This document shows, piece by piece, positions 15,713 to 20,993 of a DNA stretch of 20,993 bases; position 1 is the stretch's first letter, and each line of letters opens with the position of its first letter. A model generated the notes under the pieces. It saw nothing but the letters and a program-made list of their open reading frames with translations, ran no database searches and had not been told where the DNA came from. This DNA is from an uncultured Collinsella sp. (GTDB lineage: Bacteria > Actinomycetota > Coriobacteriia > Coriobacteriales > Coriobacteriaceae). Position numbers and translations under genes: made by a program. The DNA is taken from positions 1 through 20,993 of the forward strand of contig UQMD01000028.1 of the NCBI GenBank assembly GCA_900542155.1, in the 5' to 3' direction.

Positions 15713-15847
15713 GAGCTCCGGGCTCGCTTACGAGCTGTTCGCGGCCGGCGCCGGGCATTGCATTCGCTGGCATCGGCTGCGCGACCGCTGACCGATGGCT
15801 TGCAAGCACTTGATGCATCGTGGGTACCATACCGAATGGTTGATGTT

Positions 15848-15895
15848 CGGGCGGGTGTTTGGCGCATGGCGTCGACCCCGCCCGTTTTCTTTTTC
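15848..15895 (+). terminator. Terminator-like hairpin in the leader of the LOG-family gene
   Basis: Arms CGGGCGGG (15848-15855) and CCCGCCCG (15877-15884) are followed by TTTTCTTTTTC. It looks like a good intrinsic terminator, yet the ribosome site AGGAG of the next gene begins only 6 nt after the T-tract (15901-15905). It may end tgt transcription or control read-through into the LOG gene. Confidence 0.75.
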
Positions 15896-15910
15896 TCGAT
15901 AGGAGTACCC

Positions 15911-16669
15911 ATGATTAAAAATGAGAACGTCGAGGGCGAGCCTGCCTACGACGAGACGTACCGCCGCGGTCCCGTGGTCATGCGCGGCCCCATGATTCCT
16001 AAGGACAACACCTACGCCAACCTGCTGGCACCCGAGGAGTCGACCGACTGGCTGCATGCCGATCCGTGGCGTGTACTGCGCATTCAGGCCGAGTTTGTCG
16101 ACGGCTTTGGCGCGCTTGCCGAGCTCGGACCTGCGGTGACCATCTTCGGTAGCGCCCGCACGCCCAAGACCGATCCGCTCTACAAAGCGGCACGTACCGT
16201 CGGGCGCAAGATCGCGCAACGTGGCGTGGCGGTCATCACAGGTGGCGGCCCCGGCATCATGGAGGCAGCCAATAGGGGAGCGGCGAGCGCCAACGGCAAA
16301 TCGGTCGGCTTGGGGATCGAGCTCCCGCACGAGCACGGGCTCAACAAATACGTGAACTTGGGCATGGACTTCCGTTACTTCTTTGTGCGCAAGACCATGT
16401 TCGTCAAATACAGCTCGGGCGCCATCGTGTTCCCCGGCGGTTTTGGTACGCTCGACGAGATGTTCGAGGTCCTTACGCTGGTGCAGACGCACAAGGTCAA
16501 GCGCATGCCGCTCGTTTTGGTGGGCACCGAGTACTGGCGGGGCCTGTTCGACTGGCTTAATGGCCCGGTGATGGACACCGGTATGATCAGCCCGCTCGAT
16601 CCGGAGCTGGTGCACATTACCGACGACCTCAACGAGGCCGTCGATATCGCCCTGAGCGGGCTGATGTAG
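15911..16669 (+). CDS. LOG-family protein (TIGR00730 type nucleotide phosphoribohydrolase)
   Basis: A 252-residue protein of the LOG/lysine-decarboxylase-like family, which in characterised members hydrolyses nucleoside 5'-monophosphates (including cytokinin ribotides) to base plus ribose 5-phosphate. Signature motifs are present: GGGPGIMEAANRG (111-123) and PGGFGTLDEMFE (175-186), which together shape the phosphate/ribose site. About 60 residues precede the Rossmann-like core, whose first strand is AVTIFGSAR (75-83). ATG 15911 lies 5 nt after AGGAG; an earlier in-frame start at 15758 would translate through the leader terminator and is rejected. The physiological substrate in this organism is unknown. 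The gene stands alone between tgt and the toxin-antitoxin pair. Confidence 0.9.
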   Translation: MIKNENVEGEPAYDETYRRGPVVMRGPMIPKDNTYANLLAPEESTDWLHADPWRVLRIQAEFVDGFGALAELGPAVTIFGSARTPKTDPLYKAARTVGRKIAQRGVAVITGGGPGIMEAANRGAASANGKSVGLGIELPHEHGLNKYVNLGMDFRYFFVRKTMFVKYSSGAIVFPGGFGTLDEMFEVLTLVQTHKVKRMPLVLVGTEYWRGLFDWLNGPVMDTGMISPLDPELVHITDDLNEAVDIALSGLM

Positions 16670-16697
16670 GGCGAGCGTGCCTGTCGTTGTAGTGATG

Positions 16698-16737
16698 AGA
16701 AGGCAGGCTGATGCTATTTAACATCAGTCTGCCTTCT
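16698..16737 (+). promoter_or_regulatory. Palindromic operator/promoter of the toxin-antitoxin operon
   Basis: Arms AGAAGGCAGGCTGATG (16698-16713) and CATCAGTCTGCCTTCT (16722-16737) pair with one wobble across an 8-nt CTATTTAA spacer. The right arm covers the -35 zone of a -10 TATACT (16746-16751). This fits autorepression by an antitoxin of the ribbon-helix-helix type. No T-tract follows, so a pure terminator role for the LOG gene is less likely. Confidence 0.65.
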
Positions 16738-16782
16738 AAATTGGGTATACTGATGCAAAAGACGAGAGCGAGGAGGTCGCGT

Positions 16783-17082
16783 ATGTCTACTGCAACGGTT
16801 AAGCCTACGACGGTTCGCATCGAAGAGGGGCTCAAGGAACAGGCGACTGAGTTCTTGGATTCGGTTGGCCTGAGTCTCAATTCGTATCTCAACCTTGCTG
16901 TTCGTCAGCTTGTAAATCAGCGAAAGATTCCTTTTGAGATTGTTGGTCGATCCGAAGTTCCCAATGAGGCAACGAGGCGTTCCATGGTGATTGCCGAGGC
17001 TCATGAGTTGGGGATTTTGCTGGACGATAGTCCGTCATTCAACAACGCTGATGAGCTTATGTCATTCCTCGATGAGGACTAG
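16783..17082 (+). CDS. RelB/DinJ-family antitoxin
   Basis: A 99-residue antitoxin. The N-terminus (TTVRIEEGLKEQATEFLDSV, 9-28, followed by GLSLNSYLNLAVRQLV) is a ribbon-helix-helix typical of RelB/DinJ proteins, which bind their own operator. The C-terminal half is acidic (DDSPSF, FLDED end) and probably wraps the toxin. The ATG at 16783 has GAGGAGG 6 nt upstream; an earlier in-frame ATG at 16711 lies inside the operator palindrome and is rejected. The toxin gene starts 2 nt after the stop, so translation is probably coupled. Confidence 0.92.
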   Translation: MSTATVKPTTVRIEEGLKEQATEFLDSVGLSLNSYLNLAVRQLVNQRKIPFEIVGRSEVPNEATRRSMVIAEAHELGILLDDSPSFNNADELMSFLDED

Positions 17083-17084
17083 CG

Positions 17085-17393
17085 ATGTTCGAGATTAAAG
17101 TCGAGGCTCAATTTAAGGCGGACTACAAACGAACGATGCGCATGCATCCGCAGTTAAAAACCGAGTTTAGGGCGGCGGTCGCAGAGCTTGCAGCTCGCGG
17201 CTCGCTTCCCGCGGAATATGGCGCCCATGAGCTTTCAAACCCGGGCGGAAACTACAACGGCCACATCGATTTCCATCTATCCGATGGCTTGGTCGATGTG
17301 GTCGTGCTCTACTTGCCGTATAAGACTAATCCTGTGATCCGACTGGTCAGAATGGGCTCGCATGAGGAGCTGTTTCAGGGCCCGCAGGGCTGA
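17085..17393 (+). CDS. YafQ/RelE-family mRNA interferase toxin
   Basis: A 102-residue basic toxin of the RelE/ParE fold, YafQ type, whose relatives cleave mRNA on the ribosome. Visible: N-terminal FKADYKRTM, the core LPAEYGAHEL (H48), then GHIDFHLSD (H60, H64, D67), and C-terminal VRMGSHEELF (H93, F97), which correspond to the catalytic histidines and Asp of E. coli YafQ. The ending FQGPQG is short. It pairs with the RelB/DinJ antitoxin; GAGGA in the antitoxin's last codons serves as its ribosome site. It is convergent with the primase-helicase gene, 63 nt away. Confidence 0.92.
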   Translation: MFEIKVEAQFKADYKRTMRMHPQLKTEFRAAVAELAARGSLPAEYGAHELSNPGGNYNGHIDFHLSDGLVDVVVLYLPYKTNPVIRLVRMGSHEELFQGPQG

Positions 17394-17417
17394 TTGCTCG
17401 CTTATGATTCGCAGGGG

Positions 17418-17460
17418 ATAGGGATTGATTCGCGGCCGATTGGCCAAAAACGGCCCCTAT
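17418..17460. other. Inverted repeat between convergent toxin and helicase genes
   Basis: Outer arms ATAGGG and CCCTAT with inner GGCCG/CGGCC, overlapping the helicase stop codon. An A5 run (T5 on the minus strand) lies inside the structure rather than after it. Possibly a weak bidirectional terminator. Confidence 0.3.
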
Positions 17461-20400
17461 TCCACCGTAACTGTTGGAGACGTCCCGTTCGTGGCTGCGA
17501 CCTCCGGTTCTCCTCTTCGCTGGATTTCGCTTAAAAGCTCGGCTGCAACTTCGCTGCTTTTGAAACGGATGCTGCAGTCCTCTTTCTTAGGAAAGGCCAG
17601 TAATGGAATGGTTCCGTACCAGACGGTTTCCTCGTCAATTACTGACGCGCACAGGCGCCCTTCGTCTTTGATGGAATAGTCGACGTTTATCTCGGTAAAA
17701 ATCGCTTTCACGTCATTGTGCGGAGTCGAGGCAATTAAAATCTCAAGGGCAATCCCACGGGCGGCGGCGCCTGTGAGTACGGCAGCGAGCTTTGCGAGGC
17801 ATGCAGCGGATGCGTAGGGCGCGGCAATAAAAATGCTTTTCGTTGCGCGCGCGATGTCATCCGCTAAGGCCTCCACGGCCCTTGCCGGCCTAACGAGGAT
17901 GTTTTGATCGGCCCGTTTGTTGTCATTTGCTGCAAAGACTTCATACCCTAGCTTTGCGTAGGTCTTGAGTCTCTTCTGGTACATACGCGCGAGCATGGGT
18001 ATCGACAAATCAACATAGTCGAATATCTCAACCCGCTGCTTGCCCTCGTGACTTCTATGTAGTCTGCCTGCCTGCTGCGTTATGCTGCCGTCCCAAGATA
18101 TCGGTGTGGCAATGAGCAGAGTGTCAAGGTAAGACAGGTCGAAACCCTCGCTCAGAAGGCTTTCGGTTGCGATGATAATTCGATGCTCATGCTCGAAGCC
18201 GGGAAGGCTGTTCAGTATTGCCTTTCTTTCTTTGGCGTCGATTTCTCCGGTTAAGAGTATAGGTTCGTGTCCGCGGCTTTGAAGCAGCCTACATAGCTCT
18301 TCGGCATGTTTTTTCCTTTTGGATAGCACAAGCGGATGTCGACCGTTTGACGCGGTCTCGAGGGCATCGTCGACAATCGCTTCGTTTCTCGCTGTGTGCG
18401 CACACAGGAGATCGAGAACTTGATTAAAGGACGCCCCTGGTTCGTAGGCGGGTAGTCGAACTCCGGTAAAACGCGGCCTAACAACGCGCTGAATTCCCTG
18501 TTGGATTGCTTGCGTTTTTGGATCAATGACATGGCGAAGCGGGCCGCAGAGCATTGAGAGTGCTCGCGTGAGTCCGTCCGAGCGTTCGGGCGTCGCGGAA
18601 AGGCCGTATACATATTTGGCTGGAGCGGACTTGAGGACGAGCTCAAGCTGTGGTGCGGCTGCATGGTGACATTCATCACAGATGATGAGGCCGTAATCAC
18701 GAACGAACTCCTTGGCTATTGGTTCTCCGGTCTGGGGGTCCTTGCTGGACAAAGACTGGAATGAAGCAATGTCGATGAGATGGCTTATGGCGGTTTTGCC
18801 TCCTCCGATTTGGCCAATGAGCGGAGGCTGCCTTTTACTGATTCGTCCTTTTGGGGTTCGAACTGGCTTTCTGTTATCCGTAATGTCGATAAACCGTTCG
18901 AGCTGGGATTTCCATTGGGCAATGAGCGCAGTCTTGGGAACGATGACAAGCGTTGGAAGACCGATGGCAGCAATAAGATAGGCTCCAATGACGGTTTTCC
19001 CGAAACCCGTCGGCGCGGACATGATCCCGTCTTCACAGTTGAGCATCTGTTCGGCGGCAATTTGCTGTTCAGGGCGAAGAGCCCCTTTAAATGTCATCAC
19101 AATTGGATTGCCCGACATGCGCTTGTCTGAATAGTGAGCAGAAGCGCCGGCTTCTTGAAGCAGCCGCTCGAGTTGTGCTTTACAGCCTCTGGGAATCGCA
19201 ACGCAGCCATCTCTAAGTTCGCTGAGGTCTATGTACCGCGGTTTGCCGAATACCGATTGGTGCATTGATTGGGCACGGAAGAATTCCGGGTTGGCAAATG
19301 TTGCAAGCCTGCGAACCTCCATCTGGGCGGCCGGGCTCAGAGATTTTTCGGTTATGTAGAGCATATCGGCTTGCGTGACGGGTAGCGATGACGGGAAGTC
19401 CTGCGGCGCGAGCGGAAGCCGCTTTCGCGGCCTCTGAGAATGTGGCGCGGCGGTGTTTCCCGCCACTGCAGCTGATATTCCATGCGGTTTATTGTCGATG
19501 CTTTCGATCAGATTTTGCACCGTTGCATGTGGAATCAGCTGAATTTGCGAAAGGTAAAGCCATTGATCGGGAAAGGGCTCAAATTGCTCGTCAACAAATA
19601 CACTGTTCCCTTTTCGCTGCGCTTTTCCTTGAAAAGGCAGTGCTATGAGATTTCCGAAGCCGCCCTCAGGAATGGTGGACTGCGCGGGCAGCATCCGGTC
19701 AAAAGCTTCAAAGGTGATTGTCTTGTTGAGCGCCGCCGCTTCGGTGATAAGGCTGCTTCCAAATTCTCGTGCGATCTTTGCGCTGGTGAGCTCTAGGAAG
19801 AAAAACCAGACATGTGTGCCGTTACCTGATCTCGATCGCTCGACTGCAGCATCGATTCCATGGTTTTTTGCGACAAGCCGAATGGCGTTTGTCGCTTCTT
19901 TCCAATCGGCTCCGTCAAAGTCGATGACCAGGACTTTTGTGTTGCTGTCATTATCGAGAACATATTGACCTATGACGTCTCGGAGTCTGTCGTCACTGCC
20001 CTTGAAATGGGAGATGATCGCGGTATCGCTCAACTCGGGGAAGACGCGGTTGCCGCATTCAGCGCATTTGGTTTTCTGACGATTTGCTTTGGGACAAATG
20101 CCTGACTTCCACTCGTTTGCGCAGGCGGGCGTATAGCCGATTCCCCCGTCTTTTCTGCGGTACCCATGGGCGTAAACATCTTTGCGGCCAGTAAAGAGAT
20201 TGCGAAAGAGCTCGAGTTTGTCGCGCGCTGGGCTCGCACTGGTGACGACACCCTCGACCTGCGCCCGTCTATCGAAAGATTCGCCAGCTTTCTCCCATTC
20301 TTCCAGTGTTGCGTAACGGATGTCTGGACCGTTGCCGCAGATGACGATTTGGCTGTGCGGCTCCGATACATGGGCGACGATTTTCTTGAATTGGAATAGC

Positions 20401-20468
20401 GTGCCCCCGATGAGGGCGTATTGATGCGTGACGGTGCTCATGTAAATGCCGTTCTTGTCGGAGTTCAT
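17457..20468 (-). CDS. TOTE-type primase-helicase fusion with PLD-like C-terminal domain
   Basis: A 1003-residue multidomain protein. Residues about 80-310 look like the archaeo-eukaryotic primase domain of TOTE conflict systems: cysteines C116, C125, C135 and C138 (zinc), LVIDFDGADW with D183 and D185, SGNGTHVWFF (214-223), and FD at 256-257. Residues about 465-850 are a superfamily II helicase: Walker A APTGFGKT (485-492), DECHH (598-602), SATP (624-627) and QQAGRLHR (798-805). Residues about 870-980 resemble a phospholipase-D-like domain (SIFIAAPYAS, DEETVWYG), but the HxK motif is lost (LCAS), so nuclease activity is doubtful. The start is uncertain: ATG 20468 and ATG 20441 both lack a good ribosome site. 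Biological role inferred: nucleic-acid surveillance or mobile-element conflict. Base composition is more AT-rich than tgt or queA. Confidence 0.88.
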   Translation of the reverse strand: MNSDKNGIYMSTVTHQYALIGGTLFQFKKIVAHVSEPHSQIVICGNGPDIRYATLEEWEKAGESFDRRAQVEGVVTSASPARDKLELFRNLFTGRKDVYAHGYRRKDGGIGYTPACANEWKSGICPKANRQKTKCAECGNRVFPELSDTAIISHFKGSDDRLRDVIGQYVLDNDSNTKVLVIDFDGADWKEATNAIRLVAKNHGIDAAVERSRSGNGTHVWFFFLELTSAKIAREFGSSLITEAAALNKTITFEAFDRMLPAQSTIPEGGFGNLIALPFQGKAQRKGNSVFVDEQFEPFPDQWLYLSQIQLIPHATVQNLIESIDNKPHGISAAVAGNTAAPHSQRPRKRLPLAPQDFPSSLPVTQADMLYITEKSLSPAAQMEVRRLATFANPEFFRAQSMHQSVFGKPRYIDLSELRDGCVAIPRGCKAQLERLLQEAGASAHYSDKRMSGNPIVMTFKGALRPEQQIAAEQMLNCEDGIMSAPTGFGKTVIGAYLIAAIGLPTLVIVPKTALIAQWKSQLERFIDITDNRKPVRTPKGRISKRQPPLIGQIGGGKTAISHLIDIASFQSLSSKDPQTGEPIAKEFVRDYGLIICDECHHAAAPQLELVLKSAPAKYVYGLSATPERSDGLTRALSMLCGPLRHVIDPKTQAIQQGIQRVVRPRFTGVRLPAYEPGASFNQVLDLLCAHTARNEAIVDDALETASNGRHPLVLSKRKKHAEELCRLLQSRGHEPILLTGEIDAKERKAILNSLPGFEHEHRIIIATESLLSEGFDLSYLDTLLIATPISWDGSITQQAGRLHRSHEGKQRVEIFDYVDLSIPMLARMYQKRLKTYAKLGYEVFAANDNKRADQNILVRPARAVEALADDIARATKSIFIAAPYASAACLAKLAAVLTGAAARGIALEILIASTPHNDVKAIFTEINVDYSIKDEGRLCASVIDEETVWYGTIPLLAFPKKEDCSIRFKSSEVAAELLSEIQRRGEPEVAATNGTSPTVTVE

Positions 20469-20993
20469 TGAAATGAGGGTACGTTATTTTGATTTTTAAG
20501 GGACTCGGCTCTGATTTTGGTTCGGCGATAGCGGAGTACACCTCCGTGAGTGGTGTTTGGCTGGTGTCAAAATGTGCGGTAGCTGTTGCTGAATGGGTTT
20601 TGGCGGCCATGAGGTGGGCTGGAGGCGCAGGAAACTATCCTCGAATAGACCCTGTGGGCAAAAAATGGTAAATATGAGTACTGTGGTTTGAGCAGTAACA
20701 TATCATCTGGAAAGTATTTAAGACCAATCGATTCGGATTGGATAGAATCAACCCTCTAAATTTGACGATTCGGGACTTTATGACGCTCGGAATTGACAGA
20801 AGATGGCAAATTCAGCCAGATTGCGCTGTTACTAAACTGGTAACAGTACTCATATTTGCCATTTTTTGCCCAGAGGGTATCGCAAGGGGGTTGGACAAAG
20901 CATCGATCGCCGCCAATTTCTCGATTGGCTGGTTGGGCGGGGTGGCGCGCGCAGACGTGGTGTAAGAGCGTCCCGAGGTCCGTCGCTGCAAGT
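20469..20993. other. Structured intergenic region at the right edge
   Basis: 525 bp with no gene I can support. It holds a 36-bp inverted repeat pair (20649-20684 and 20843-20878) and three small hairpins: CCAATC/GATTGG (20724-20741), CTGTTAC/GTAACAG (20826-20846) and GCCAAT/ATTGGC (20912-20929). Base composition changes from AT-rich to GC-rich after about 20880. The promoter of the primase-helicase should lie here but is not obvious. A minus-strand frame stays open from the window edge into the repeat; I cannot judge whether it is a gene end. Confidence 0.5.
20649..20878. repeat. 36-bp inverted repeats around a 158-bp spacer
   Basis: Left arm 20649-20684 and right arm 20843-20878 are reverse complements at 34 of 36 positions (core TGGGCAAAAAATGG and AAATATGAGTACTGT). 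Weaker similarity continues inward (GTTT, GTAACA, ATCTGG). No target-site duplication is visible outside the arms. It could be a small mobile element, two inverted repeat copies, or an invertible segment. Confidence 0.75.

Noticed and set aside
17418..17460. Intrinsic terminator for the helicase gene
   Set aside because: The T run on the minus strand lies within the stem-loop and not after it, so it was listed only as an inverted repeat.
20489..20671. 60-codon plus-strand frame starting with TTG
   Set aside because: No ribosome site, no similarity I recognise, and it ends inside the inverted-repeat arm.
20738..20965. 75-codon plus-strand frame in the right intergenic region
   Set aside because: Crosses one arm of the inverted repeat and has no ribosome site or motif.

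Overview
The window looks like chromosomal DNA from a gut Coriobacteriia (Actinomycetota) of the Collinsella type. This is an inference from the GC-rich core genes, the actinobacterial style of the proteins, an arginine deiminase cluster, and a hydroxysteroid dehydrogenase of the kind found in bile-acid-modifying gut anaerobes. No rRNA, tRNA or CRISPR array was found.

Left part (1-3600): a methionyl-tRNA synthetase-like gene on the minus strand diverges from a small DUF3267 membrane zincin-like gene, followed by queH (epoxyqueuosine reductase). Arginine island (3660-9700): a visibly more AT-rich block. On the minus strand lies a two-gene unit, a divergent arginine deiminase followed after 2 nt by an XRE/S24-like regulator that lacks the cleavage residues. 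Diverging from it on the plus strand are a YfcC-type arginine/ornithine exchanger, a canonical arginine deiminase and an ornithine carbamoyltransferase. No carbamate kinase is present. The 253-bp divergent promoter region holds direct and inverted repeats that could be the operator. The block sits between queH and queA.

Middle (9716-15712): queA, a tail-anchored coiled-coil protein of unknown role (minus), a short-chain dehydrogenase closely resembling NADP-dependent 12-alpha-hydroxysteroid dehydrogenases, and tgt. queH, queA and tgt together form the late part of tRNA queuosine synthesis. The intergenic regions after queA and after the dehydrogenase carry two copies of the same multi-hairpin composite element, each starting 0-1 nt after the stop codon of the preceding gene.

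Right part (15848-20993): a LOG-family gene with a terminator-like hairpin directly before its ribosome-binding site; a RelB/DinJ-YafQ type toxin-antitoxin pair with a palindromic operator; a convergent 1003-residue protein fusing an archaeo-eukaryotic primase domain of the TOTE conflict-system type, a superfamily II helicase and a degenerate phospholipase-D-like domain; and an intergenic region with a 36-bp inverted repeat pair around a 158-bp spacer. The toxin-antitoxin pair and the primase-helicase may form a small defence or conflict module.
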